Below are positions 13,400 to 26,400 of a stretch of 64,000 bases of DNA, in pieces. Position numbers and translations under genes: made by a program. The notes below the pieces were generated by a model. The model saw nothing but the letters and a program-made list of their open reading frames with translations. It made no database searches and was not told the origin of the DNA. This DNA comes from Pelargonium cotyledonis (Eukaryota > Streptophyta > Magnoliopsida > Geraniales > Geraniaceae). The stretch's first letter is position 1. Every line of letters starts with the position of its first letter. The stretch lies in the NCBI GenBank assembly GCA_036897625.1, contig JAYMTA010000001.1, positions 62,001 to 126,000 on the forward strand, read 5' to 3'.

Positions 13400-16300
13400 A
13401 GTTTAAGGCAGAAACCCTTCTGAATTTAGTAAATCCTTTTTCAAGAGTTTTTGGGGACTTCAGAAGGATATACATTACATATTTTGTGTGTTTTCAATTC
13501 AATGGCCTTCTTGTTAGTCTATGTTAGTCTACAGGACTTGTATTGCTAAATTTCTTAAAGAGAGTTCTTGGTATGCCTTTTGCGGCGCCACTTTTATACG
13601 CGGATACTTTTATTATTCCTAAAATTTCGCGCCCTTTATAAACTAATTTTGGTAAACCCTTGAGGTTCTTTCCTTAATCTAGATAGGTTTTTTTATTTTA
13701 GTACCTTACTTGAATTCTTCTGGCTTTTTTATTCTGGAATACACAGATTACTAGTAAAATATTTTTCCAAATTAAGCGCCCCCTTTCGCAGCAAGTATAA
13801 GTGGAAACTCTAGAGCACTTCTTTGCTATTTTTTGTTTGTCAGGCAAGGGCTAGTAACGATCCTTTAGGGATTTTGGTATTAAAGGTTAAAAACTTCTTA
13901 GGACACTTCAGGTTACAGCACTGTCATATAAGAGAAATGTAACTCTAAAAAGCTTCAAGGGATCCTGACTACTCGCTATTTAAAAATTAAAGAAGGGGGG
14001 TTATCCAGGTATCCGCCAAAGCGAAGGAATATTCTATAAACAATATACTCAGACTTACTGTATTCGTGTCTATTCTCAAGTAAAAAGGGGTCTCTTAAGT
14101 ATCCAATAGTAATAAGCCAGAACCCCCTGGAAGTTCCGAATAGTTACCTTCGTACAAAAGAGAAGGGTCCCTATAGTAAGTAACTGGTTTTTTCTATAAA
14201 GCTTTTTGTCTGCCATTTTTTATTTTATTAAGAACAGAAATTATACTCCGAATCTAGTTTGACTTTCTCTACATATTTGATCCCGGGATACCCCTAAAAA
14301 GCACACCGGGTACTTTAATCAAGAAATCCCTTAAAAAAAGCAAAAGCTACAGAAATAGAGTCCAATAAATTGAAATCCCTAGAATTCTAATTATCTTCAA
14401 AAAGTTAGACTGTTGTGTAGCATACCCTTATAATTTTTCCGTAAGTGCCCTTTCTCTCTCTCCTTGGTATGTAGGGTTCTTCTTTTGTGTAAGCATTTCT
14501 AGCTATCACTTAAACTGAAATTTAGATTTCTTTTGTAATTGTAGTATCTCCTAGACCTCTTTTTGTAAGACATCTATTTATGATATGAGATCAGCATGTA
14601 AGGTTTCGTTTCCTACTAAAAATGAGTTTTCAGGGTATGCTATTTTTTAAACAGCTGGCCAAGGTTGAATCAATATATCAACAATGCTTGTAAGCGCATA
14701 GTCCTAGGATTCTCTTTGAAATAAAGCCTATTTTTTTTTTTTCCTTGTTCGTGTAGGCGCAGGCATTCTGCAGGAGTTAACTTGCGTCTATTTAAACATT
14801 TTAAACTAGTTTGATGTGAAATACGATATGCCAAAGTATTTCCCTATTGTCTTTTATTATACTCTTTCTCAGAGTGTGCCCCTTTTTTTAAGTACGGAAT
14901 AGAATTAGTGCAATTCTTGTATTGTCTAGACTATAGGGTCTCTAGCGCGCCCTGAGCTTATTTATTAGAATTTGCGCTACTGGAATATTATTGACTTTCA
15001 TATTAGCAAAACACCGGCAATAAGGAATTAAATTGAAGCTTCAAAAACAATCAATACCCTCACCAATTGAACAGATAAAAGCCTTAAACTTTTCAGTTTG
15101 TCATTCTTACCAGTCCTGGGCCCATATCCCCTCAGACTGTTATAAAGAAAAGTGTTTTTCCTTACGTATATACAGGACTCAATAGCTATTAGTTTTATAG
15201 CGGCTCTATAGTTTCCTATAAGATTCCTGAGTGGCCTTTCTAAGGGGCTCCGATATACAAAACAACGAGCTCCATTAAATCTTCTTCTCTCTTTTCCAGT
15301 AGAGGCGCTCTATCAGGGGTAACCCTGCTCAGCTTGTGCTAAGATAGTTGTTTTATGGGATAGTAAGAGTTTAGTTTCAAGCTGTTGAGCCGTTTTACTG
15401 TAGGATGAATTTCTTGAAACTGGGTTCATAATCCAAGATCTGGGTCTTTTTTCCTTTACTTTGCAGGAAACCATATTTATTTGTACACTAGCTTTTCCAC
15501 GAATTACAAAGTTTATCTCATCTTCAGTGTTACTTTCAGTCCTCTCATTATTAAACGGAAAATCCATAACTAAAGAAGTAGCCGATCTTGAGTAGTCTTA
15601 TAACCCACGGCAGTTAAACTACTTTTTGGACTAGCTAACCAAAGTAAGGATCCTAGAGGCTAGAAAAGGGTCCAGTAGCGCTTCGTTTTGTTCCTCGGGA
15701 TAAGTTCTTGGTTAGAGGCTTTTTGACAAACCCGTTTCTCTGGATGATATGGGTCCTAAACTTTTTTTAGTAAGACAAGAAAGGCTATTATTATATAAGT
15801 CATTTTTTATGATGAAGGAAAGCAAGAGTAAGAGAGCTGTTACGAATGGGCTACCGCGCCTCAACCACTAATTCGGAATTTATAGTAGCTATAAAGTAGG
15901 GCTTACCTCTTTAAAATGTTAGACAACTTGACTCTAGATTTGTACGAATTTGTATTATATAGATCTACTTCTCCGGTTTGGGGTTAGAATAGGAGTGCTT
16001 TCTATCGACAGAGAATTAATAAAGGATTGACTTCTTAGACCAGCTTTTCTACTAGCTAATTTAGGAGTATATATCCACTCGCTAGAAATACCTATATTTT
16101 ACAGCTCTAGAGCACTTCGTGTTTACTACAAACTTGTTATACCGACTGCACATATATTGGATCAAGAAACTTAGAAAAACCTTACATAACTAAGAATCTT
16201 CTTAAACTCAATTACACGCAAGAGAACATCCTAACCTAAGGGCTTCTTCCCTAACAATAAGGATCCCTTGCACTCTCTTTTTACACACTTACTACACTTT

Positions 16301-17464
16301 GTGGGTATACTCATCTTAAAAGGATTTCTAGTTCTGTTTAAACTAAGAGAGTAGCCTCCTTAACAGACCGTGCTTATGCCACTTATATAGTAAACAAGTT
16401 CTGTCCTAAGCTTGCAAACTCTATATAATGTAAAGAAATTCCCTGCTAGGTAGAAAAGGGCCTCTTCTCCTTCCGGTCAATCCTGTTTTAAGTATTTCTT
16501 ACTAGTAAACTTTCATTTGGTTACCTAATTTATTAATAAGCAAGCTGCAATTAAGATGCTTTTATTTTGAGCAAGTAAGTTATTTAGCAAGTCGTGTAAA
16601 TTCTATCTTAAATAAGATATATATAGGATTAATCCGTAACTCTTTTCGGCGGATGGTGTAAATTTAATTATATATTCAAATTTGTGTTTACCCCATTATG
16701 CATAATGAGTTCCCTTCTTTTTCGTGAATAGAACTCCAAACTTTGGTTATCCTGCTCTTGAAATTAAAAAGAGGCAGCCTCAGTCAGGCAATTAAGTTTT
16801 GTTTGAAATCTTTTATAGTTGCAATACAAAAGAAATTTACTTGACAGCTAACTATATTCGTCTAGCTTCTTGTTTTGGTTTTTTGGGATCTCGTAATAGG
16901 TATTTGGAAGTTATTCCAGCTGTTCTTTTTATGTTGTCTAGAAATTGTCTCTCTGTTTTCAACTAATCTCTTATGTATAGTAAGGGGTTTAGCAATTTAT
17001 ATTGTAATTATACAGTACTCATATCTAAGTTGATAGAAAAAAAGATTCTTCAGTAAAGTATTTAAGGAAATCCCATATATTAAAAAGTAGTAAGCAAGTA
17101 GAAAATGGATACCCTGGACCCGATTGATTGGAGGAGTCTCTCGTAAAAACTAGTTCTATAAACCGAAGAATTGTTAGTTTATTTAGTATTTCAAGTGGTC
17201 ACGTAAGGGTTTACGGAACCCGCAGGTAAAGGTTCAAATCGAGTAAACCAATTGAATGTAGGAAGCCGCACCTTAGAAGTATAATAAAGTTATTTCCATA
17301 ACTAGCTGTCTCAAAGACCATTACGTATTCTAGAAAGAAATATGTTTTCACCACTAAAAAGAAGCATAACCTAAAAGAGATATAATGGGGGAGAAGATCC
17401 CTGTTATCACGATATGACCTTCTCCCTGCAGCAAGAGGGGTTTTATCCTTTTAGTTGACCACGC

Positions 17465-17530
17465 CTTACTCCCTCGGCTCGAGCTTTTGCATGTCAATTC
17501 CACGAACCAATGCTCTAACCACGTGACATT
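17465..17530 (-). pseudogene. tRNA-His-like (GTG) relic, copy 1
   Basis: On the minus strand the D-arm end GTGGTTAGAGC is followed by an anticodon loop TCGTGGA with GTG. Its stem strands TTGGT and ATTGA can pair only through wobbles (U-A, U-G, G-U, G-U, U-A). A T-loop remnant AAGCTCGAGCC follows. The acceptor cannot be paired. The weak all-wobble anticodon stem is the only one among the relics that can form at all. Confidence 0.35.
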
Positions 17531-20390
17531 CAAAGAAGAAAGACTAGTAAAACTTAAGGGATTTTATCTTGTGTTGAAGAGTGCTCTCAAGTACTTCATT
17601 TTTTAATTTAAAATCTATAAGTTATATCTTAAATACTAGATACTAGAATTTTGTAGCTTATACTATTCAGAATTTATATTATGTTAAATCCGTTGTAAAG
17701 ACATAACTACGAAAGCCCCATCCAGCGTATTTTTATAATTTGAACATACGCTACTGCATCTGACAAACCCCTGTATTATCTTCCTTATATTCTCCGATTT
17801 ATTACCCTTCACTAACTCGAACGCAGTATACCAAATAGTAAAGTTTCTATGAGATACACCCTTTCTATATTCTTATACATGAACACTTTGTAACTTTATC
17901 CATGGAGAAAGTCTTAATTATATTATAGAGCAGTAATTCTTGGTATTATATAGTATTTTGACTCCAATTTGATAATACTTAGGTAACTCATTGTTACGCT
18001 AAGTACAATTTCTTAGCATTGCATTTCCAAAGACCGCTCTTTGGCTTAATAAATCTTATTTAAAATATAGGACAGGATTTCTATACCTATCAAGACTATT
18101 GACTCAAGGTTTGTGTAAATAAATATTCTTGAAATGCCTGTAAATTCGGAAATAAGAGAGTCCTCATTCGTTATTTTTTAAAAGCGTTTGCAGCTTCTAT
18201 CTTTTTACCAAGGACCCTAAACAAGAAGCATAGGAGTGAATTTAAGGATAACCAGCTGGATGTTTTTTAATTAGGAAAAAAGGGGGCGTGCTACTTACCA
18301 AGAAAACATATCTAGGAGTTAAGACTTTTTACTAGAGCGAAAGCAAGTACTTTCTAAAATGGAAGAAGCTCCGTGTTAATACATTATTTAGCTTGAAATA
18401 AAGAATACTAAGAGACCTAAAAAGACTAATCCTGTTAAATTAATCAGCTGAATGCATTTAAAGAAACTGCTTATAATAGTAGCATTTGTTGACTAAAAGT
18501 AAGAAAGATCTAAACCTTCTTTTTTTTTTAATTGGAGAATAGGGATTCTTTATCTATGTAAAGTGTATCCTTACTTAAATGTTTAATCAAGTAAGCAAAC
18601 CGAACTTCTTTTACGAGGTTGGTTCCTATAATACGTAATTAGAGCAATTGTATTTTTGGAGTACTGCACTTCATAAGTTCCCCTTTCATATTACTCAAAT
18701 TCTAATATACAATCAAGGGTCTTTTTAGTTAAAGTTCAAAACTCCCCTATACGATAAAGAAGGGCAACTAAAAACTATCGAGAATTGCTGCACTACTAAA
18801 ACTCAGAAGGACGAAGTCTGTTTATTGAAACATAGCAATTTCTAGGAGAAGCTTATACATGATGCGAGGGCCTACTCTCCTATTATTCCCTATGAGTACC
18901 CAAACCCTTGGATATGAGCTTGAGTACTGTATAAAGGATTTTCGGCTTAATATACTGTGTAAATAGCTGTTGAACGCCCGTGTATCCTTTTTTATTCCTC
19001 ATATCCAATGTCAGGAAAGGTATTGCCCTACAATACTAGTCGTTTTGTATAGATACATAGTTTATAATTAGGCAGAACATATTCCTACCAAAAAAGAGAG
19101 TACCCAATTAATATATAAACCTTTGCAAAAACGGAGTCGAATACACTTGTTTGGTTTTGTAAGCTTTTGTCACTATTAGTAAGGAGTTCCTTAGTTTATG
19201 TATGAGGGTTCGAATCCAGTACATAGACTACTATAGATAAGAGAGAAAAACTAAACTTTGAAGCCCTAGTTGACAAACAAAGGCTCGTACATATTAACCG
19301 AGCATAATTTGTGGGATATACTTTGTATTTTATACCCGATTAAAGAAAAAGTTACAATTACTAAGAATTAAGGAATAAATCCCCTTAAAGGTTATGGAAG
19401 GCGCTTAATACAGAATTTTAGTTTAGTTCAGTATAGCTTGTGTGTCCTATAAAAGGAATCCGGTAGGTTTCATTTAGTTGAATAGAGTAAAGAGTTTTAT
19501 TTGCTATATACTCTCGAACTTAAGGCGTAAGTTTTTGCTTGTATGGGTACCCTATAATTTGTTAATAATAAGTAAATTTAATTCAGATATAACATTTTTT
19601 GTAAAGGATAAAATGAAACATATAATGTTTCAACCGAAGAAACACTGTGAGGATAATAGGGTTTATAGAATCCTATCTAGTTATAGTTGTTTAAAATTCC
19701 CAAGATAATAAAATAACAGAAGGAACCGCTTACTTTGACGCGGAGAAGCCTATATATAAATTCTGATTAGAACACGGGACACCATCCCCTATGGATCGCA
19801 GTAGAGCGAATAAGACTCTGGTAATTTTCTGAATGAGTAGCAAGTCTTTTGAACACGCTCTTGTATTCAAGTTGATAGCCTTTATTACTTTTGGTTTGTT
19901 TATCAAGCAACCCTTTGTATCTAATTACTCTCTTCTATAGATGAATAAGACTGTAAACAAAAACGTTTTGGAAAAGCAGCAGGTATAGAACATACTCTTT
20001 GGTTTAAAAATAGACCCCCTTTTTCTTGAGCAAATCCTGGTCGAAGAAGCTATATGTTTTAAAAAGTATAACATAAACCGGATCCACTTAGTATTAAGAC
20101 TCCAAAAGCAAAAAAAAAATTCAAGGTAATCCCATTTTGGATCATTTTTGTATAAACCCTTTTGTCAGTATCTACACTTAGCTTATATGTATATTTACAT
20201 TAAGGCGCTGTAATTGATTTCAGTAAGGTATTCCTTTTTTTAGTTTTCATAACATAACTCGGGGTTGTTGGGATAAACTTCCTGGGTTCAAGGTGGCGTA
20301 CTTATGCTAACTAAAATAAATAATATAAAGTTTTTAATACGAAAACAGGGCTGGGTTATATAGACTTTATAAGATCGGAAATTTACCAGA

Positions 20391-20450
20391 GGCAGAGAGC
20401 TCGGTTGGTTAGAGCTGGGTTTTCTGTTAGATATCAGAGGGGTCTTAAAC
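20391..20450 (+). pseudogene. tRNA 5'-half relic with perfect D arm
   Basis: GCTC-GGTTGGTTA-GAGC (about 20399-20415) is a perfect tRNA D arm, preceded by a possible acceptor strand GGCAGAG. The following part can be read with a GAT-like anticodon (isoleucine), but the anticodon stem and T arm are absent. No ORF or other feature accompanies it. Confidence 0.35.
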
Positions 20451-23400
20451 GGTTTCCTTATACTAAGACGTTCCTTTTGAAGGGTAAAACTTCCTTATCC
20501 TGTCTATTATAAGGTTAATTATATATGATGTACTCCTCGAAGCAAGCCTCGTGACTCTTTATAGGATAGGTTTTCCCTAAAAATTCTCTAATTCATTACT
20601 TGTAAAACTGCCGTTCTATTCTAGGAGGGGTCCAAAGTGTTCCATAACGAGAGCAAAAAGCTAAATATTTAATATCCAAGTTATAGCTAAAGGGTTGTCT
20701 TATACAAAAGTAACTCATAAAAATAGGTTTCACTTCTCTATTAGAGGAAGGGGTCCCCTTTTCAGGTCCATTTGGGCTCTTAATCTTTAGAAAATTAGCA
20801 AATCTTAAAAAAATCAAGGGGCCTTATTATTTGTAAATTTAAACATTAGTGAATTTAAAGCAAGATTTTTCATTCTTCTAAGAATTCGTCCAGGGAAGTT
20901 TTTGTTTTATAAAAAGGACTCCAGAACCTAATAATTTCAATTTTCTTAGAGTATATAGAATTTTAGATTTATTAAAGACTAAAAATTTATCAAGTGAGAT
21001 TAGAATTATATAAAGTTTGCGCCCCTGTCTCTTAAGGCATTCCTTCTAAAAGTCAAACTGCCCTATAATAAAAAGGGGTACATTATTTAATTAAAGGTTT
21101 TAGTTTAGTTGGATTTTTATAAGCGAAAAAGCGTCTACACCCCATTCATAAAGAACCCTGAACTCAGTTTTATTTTAGAGAAATCTTGTGGTTAAACAAA
21201 GCAGTTCTTAGGTCAAAGGTTTAATTTAACTATCGGCATCCCTTTAGGAAAAAAGACTACTTACTCCCTTATATTATTACATATTTTGTTATTTACTTTA
21301 CTTGCTCTTTAGGGGCGATCTTAAGCAGTGTCCCCAGAAAAGATTTTAAGATATACCTGAGCTTCAAATAGTACAAAGTTTCTTAAGACAGTCTATCTAC
21401 TTTCGGTTTTAACTAGCAGATTTACCTGTTATTTATATCCCGTGGGAGTCCCAGTTCTCCTATATTTGGGTTGGAACCATTCCCGGAACACATATCCATT
21501 AATGGTTTCTTACAAGGTCCCGCTTAACTTTTCAGCTTAGTAAATTAGTAAAAAAGGGGATGCTCTTTATCTATATGGTCCTGGCTAATGCTTCGATCTA
21601 GGAACAGAAATACGGGATCTTACATACTAAACATTCCACGAAGGATGGTACAGTGAAAGTCTATTACAAAAAGGTCGGAAATACTCCCTTACGGGTATGC
21701 GGTCTTTCTTATTTTAAAGTCTTATTGCCAGAAGTCCCCTTTATTCTTTAATTCGAGCTGAAGGGTACGCTACTTAGCTAAGTTTGGTAACCCTATCGTG
21801 GATAAAATTACAAAGAAAGCTCTAGAAAAGTGTTTTAGAGGACCCCACTGCGAATTAATTCACTCTTTATAAGAAAGAAAATACTTAGTTTGAAGGTCTT
21901 AACTTAAATCCCTATATAATTGAAATTATTACCTAAAATTCCATCTTCCCATATTTCTCTTTTAAGATACAAAGTCTTATATCCTTGCTTCGATTTATAT
22001 AATTTCTGGTGTAATTGTAGGAACAAGACTGATCGACTAGTATAGAATGGATAAGCTGTATCCCTTAAGAGTAGTAGCGGTTTTCTTTTAGTATAAATTC
22101 TAGTAAACTGGATACCCCTTAATTTCTCTAAAATAAGCAAAACAAGCCCTTTAGGAAAAGCAAGCAGAATCAGGAAATGTAAAGAAGTATTATAAATATA
22201 TAGAGTAAATAAAAGTTTTAAGTATTCTAAAAATTTAAGAGCACGATTCCTTAAATATGAGGCATGTTTGGTAGGTTAAAATTTGGATGGAGCGCGGCTC
22301 GTGTAAGGCATTCCTATTCAATGCTTAAAGGAGCTCCGAAGGTTCCTTTGTCAAAAGAGGGATTCTATTTTTTTATAAATGAGATAGATTTAACCAGTAT
22401 CAGAAGTTCTAGAATTTAAGTTCAGATAGAAAAAGGGGGCGGGTTTCTCGTAGCCTCAAGCGAAGACATAAAGTTAGGCAGGGTAAATGCTATATTATTG
22501 AGATCTCGTACAAGATTCCTTAAACCTCAAGGTCGTCAACTACAATGCGAGTTTCTTTTGTCCAAGGTATCCCCGGCTAAGTGAAAGTTTTTCTGAATTA
22601 TATTTATTCCTAAAACCCAATAAATAAAAGCAAGCTTTACAATACTAGGGACTTTAATTTAGCCTAGGGGTTCTAATTCTTCATTAATAATATGGGGATA
22701 CTGTGCCTATACCTTAAGCAATGGAGCTATTACCAAAGCTAACTGGGTATGTCTATAGGCTGAATACAATAGGGCCTTCTAACCTTCAACTTTTTCTGTA
22801 CTAATAATTGCCACAAATCTTTTAAACCTTTTCACAAAGTCTTCAAAGTCCTCTCAGTAATTTGAAATTGGAACTTACCTTGCCTCACATTAAAAGCTTT
22901 GAAATGCTCCGTTTTGGTACCCCTTTATTCTACACTTAAAAAATTAGCTTTACACCTAGACAACTAAGCAGCACTTAAAGGCGCCAGTTAAACGAGTCAG
23001 CCCTTAGTTACACGGATTTTCTAAAGCTTATAAAAGACCTATACTAAAACTGTAGAAAATACAAAGTATGCTCTTAATATCACGATAAGGACACTCAAGT
23101 ATAAGGAGTAGAATAGAATACAAGGGGGCCTCCTTCCGTGCTTATACTAATAACTTGATCTATAAAACTAGTAGATTTGGAATATTTCTTTGAACTTTCC
23201 AACTCCTTTCAAAAGGATATTAGTACTTTAATAACAGCAACTTTAGCTTGAGAGCCTCATCAATATATTCAACATCCCCATGCGGGTAGTTTAAAAAGCC
23301 TGTTTTATTATAGTTTGTAACTCCTCTACCCTTTCCAGATATCAAGTCTAATTTCTACTGCTAATAACAAATCGAGTAATATCCAAACTTAACTATTGTG

Positions 23401-26400
23401 GATTTTCTATTAACTCAATTTTAAACTTGTTTCTAAAAACCAAGTTGTTGCCGATATCTTTAGTAATATTTTGTTTCCTACACTATGCTGAATCTCAAGG
23501 AAGTGTGTTTTCGTAAATACCTGTAGCAAGTTTAGTAGAATTCAAAATGCTTCAGTGCTTCAGTACTGGACGCGCATTAATATGCCTTTAAACCAAAGGT
23601 ATGCTTTTAGAGTTCAAGATTTTTAAGTTTTTCTATGTTAAATTCCTAATTTTATTATAAAAAGGAGGGCTTCTTAAAGTTCATCTCTAGTTACAAGTAC
23701 CCTGAGAAGAGTTTTCTAAAGTAGGTGTAACTGAATACAATAAAGAAAAGATTAAAGAACAGCTGACTTGGGTTAATTGTAGAAATTTCCTTGGGAGTTT
23801 GTAGTCTAGTTTAACTGGAAACTCTTTTATTTGTAAAAAGGGTCAGTATTTTATAAAGTAAGATAATTTTGTTTAGGCTGTAGACTTCTCTTATACCCAT
23901 TAGATAAGGGAGTGCTCTTCCAAGATAGTAGACTCAGTTAACTAATATTTAGGGAGTATCCAGAACTAACACTAGTAAAAAAGCATAACAACATTGGATA
24001 TCCGGGTATATCCCTCATTCCAAGAGTATTAGTTCGGGAAGTTCCTAAATGCAATTTTCCATTTTATGAGTAGGTTTTTGTTTACATATTATTAGTGAAT
24101 TACTGGGTTTAACGTAGGATTTATCTTCAATTTCTGACTAAACGGAGCCTTTTTCTTGCTTTCTTTAAGTATTGTGTAGCTAATGCCTTAATTGGTTTAG
24201 GAGTTAGCTTGTTTCTTCTAGTTTTTGACTTCTTAGCAGTCTAAAACACTTAGGTTAGTTGGACCCACTCTCTAGTTGCTGCTTAAAAGGAATTCGTAAA
24301 TCAAGCCGCTCAAATAAGAAGGCCTCCTTTTGCTTTTTTGTTCAATCGAGAAAGGAATTCTCCGGTTAGAGTTTAGTAAGAAACGATCAACACTATTATA
24401 TACATGTTATGCAGCCTTATTACGACAATTATTTCAAGATAGACAATGCAAATAAAATCTTCTAGCTACAGGTAGTTATATATGAGTGTATAAGGGGGAT
24501 ATTAAAAGTCTCACTTGAACCCTACTATGTACAATAGAAAGCTATTGAGAAAGTAAGCTCTTTTATATTTCTAATAAATGTATCTAATCTCTTGGATCTA
24601 AACCTATTTTTTTTACAAAAGGGGGGATAGATAGCTGTGTTACGTCTCCCTTCCATATAATAGGACAAATTTTCGTTATAAGGTTCCTTTTAAGTACATA
24701 AAATTAGTAGCATAATATGGGAGCAGAAAGTGGAATAGGACTCAACTACAGAACGCACTCCCTCGTAGAACTAAAAGATACGCAAAAGTGAATAGACTTC
24801 TTATCTTGGGTTAAATCATGGCTCCTATAAATTGACACGCAAGCCCTAACTTAACCGAGCATTTTCTATAGGCAAAAACCTAAAAAACTTGTAACGAGAT
24901 ACCCTCTCCTATAGAAAACTGAGTCTTGTGTTGTAAAGAAAGAATACTCCTCAATTATGATAACACCAACTTTGGCAGAGGTTGTTAGTGAATCAATCTT
25001 CAAGTACTTTTTCTGCTTCTATATCTATAATAGAAGACTAAATCTATCGGTTTGAACAAGGGCAAGTACGGGGAACTCTCATATGGGAAAAGAAATTTTA
25101 TACGAGTGTTTATAGGATGCTCGTGGCAACAAGAACCGTTCTTTATCTATTTTTTCGGGCTATAGCTCCTTATTTTGAGTTTTATCTGGTATATGGAGGA
25201 GGGCCTTTTTACAAGGTATTAGAGCAGCCCTCCTAATTATATAGCTAGGATTTACTTTATATATTATAAAAACTTAAGATGAATGGGGAAGGGGCCTAAA
25301 AAAAGATATTTGATAGCTCTTTAACTGAGACACAAAAGTTGAAACCTGTAACGATACTCTTCTTAAATTACTAGTAAAAAGACCGCTCGAACCGAACTGG
25401 CTAAATAAGTGTAGATATGAAGGCTGTCAAGATACAGAGTATCATTCTAGCTGCAGGTACTATCAAGACAGGTATGTATAAGAGGGTATGCATCGGTATT
25501 AAGAAAGGTGTAGCGTAGCTAAGAGGTTAGGTCGAATGCTATGACGCCTTTGATGAAGCAATCAGATTCTTTCCCTTACTATCAATACGTCTTGAACCTT
25601 GTTCCTGTTGTAGCTTTTTCAAGGTGCTCTAGAAAAGTAAGAAATCCTTGAAAACGTAAGGGATTCTTTTGTCTAGTATAGAGATCCGTGGATTCTGATC
25701 TAGATAAAGAAGTATATTGATCTCATAAGCAAAGTGAGGTCTATCCAAGTTTCTGCATTCTGTCCTTTAGTCTTAGAGCTACTTTAGTTCTTATAATATT
25801 TATGTTGTTTGCCCTTTTACTGTTACTAGTATATTTTGCTTGGTACTAAAAAAAGAAGGGGCCTCCTTCGATGCAAGAAAAAAAGCATTAACCATAAAAC
25901 TTTGCTTATATAATTTGTGTAGTATGACCCTGCTAGAATCAAATATTCTATTTCCTTTTCCAAGATAAGAAGAGTCTGGAAATAGTCTCTTATTTACGCA
26001 AATTGCTGGAGAGGAAGAGATTGACCCCCTTTGGTATAGTAACTAAACCCTTATGGGGCTGTCAAACTCAGAAAGGAACCTTTTCCTTTGAAATTAAGAA
26101 AAAGTCTTATTATGTTATGTATAGGGAGCTTTTCCTCTTTAGCGGTACTCGTAGTATAGTAGGATCCAGGAATTTTGTCATTGTCCGGCAGTACCCTACG
26201 CATAGCATTCTAAAGGCATTAGATACGTTTATGTATTTCACAGACTTAGTACTCTCCGTACTATTAAAATTTTCTACTTCGTTTCTAAGAATTCCCAAGT
26301 TTGAAGAATCTACCACTAAATAAAGTCTTTAATAAAAAAGGATTTGAAACCCATTTTAGTACTATAAGAGCTTAATATGGGACTAAATCTCACGGCTTTT

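Larger units (their letters stand above)
12800..20390. other. gene-free stretch between tRNA-like relics
   Basis: Apart from the relics near 13.0 and 17.5 kb it holds only short boxes (13386, 13963, 15648, 16261, 20081) and homopolymer runs (12 Ts at 14731). T-loop-like strings without the rest of a tRNA occur near 17230 and 19208. No protein frame is convincing. Confidence 0.55.

Noticed and set aside
19190-19240. GGGTTCGAATCC, a T-arm-like string
   Set aside because: No D arm or anticodon arm at the right distance; too little for a tRNA call. Similar lone strings near 6835, 10388, 17230, 25390 and 48946 were left out for the same reason.
26150-26230. ATTAGATAC, part of the small-subunit rRNA 790 loop
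   Set aside because: The following CCTGGTAG is missing and no helix partner was seen.
26003-26323. 106-codon frame, with a 68-codon frame on the other strand
   Set aside because: No recognisable motif, a dual-strand open region, and a length expected by chance at this composition.
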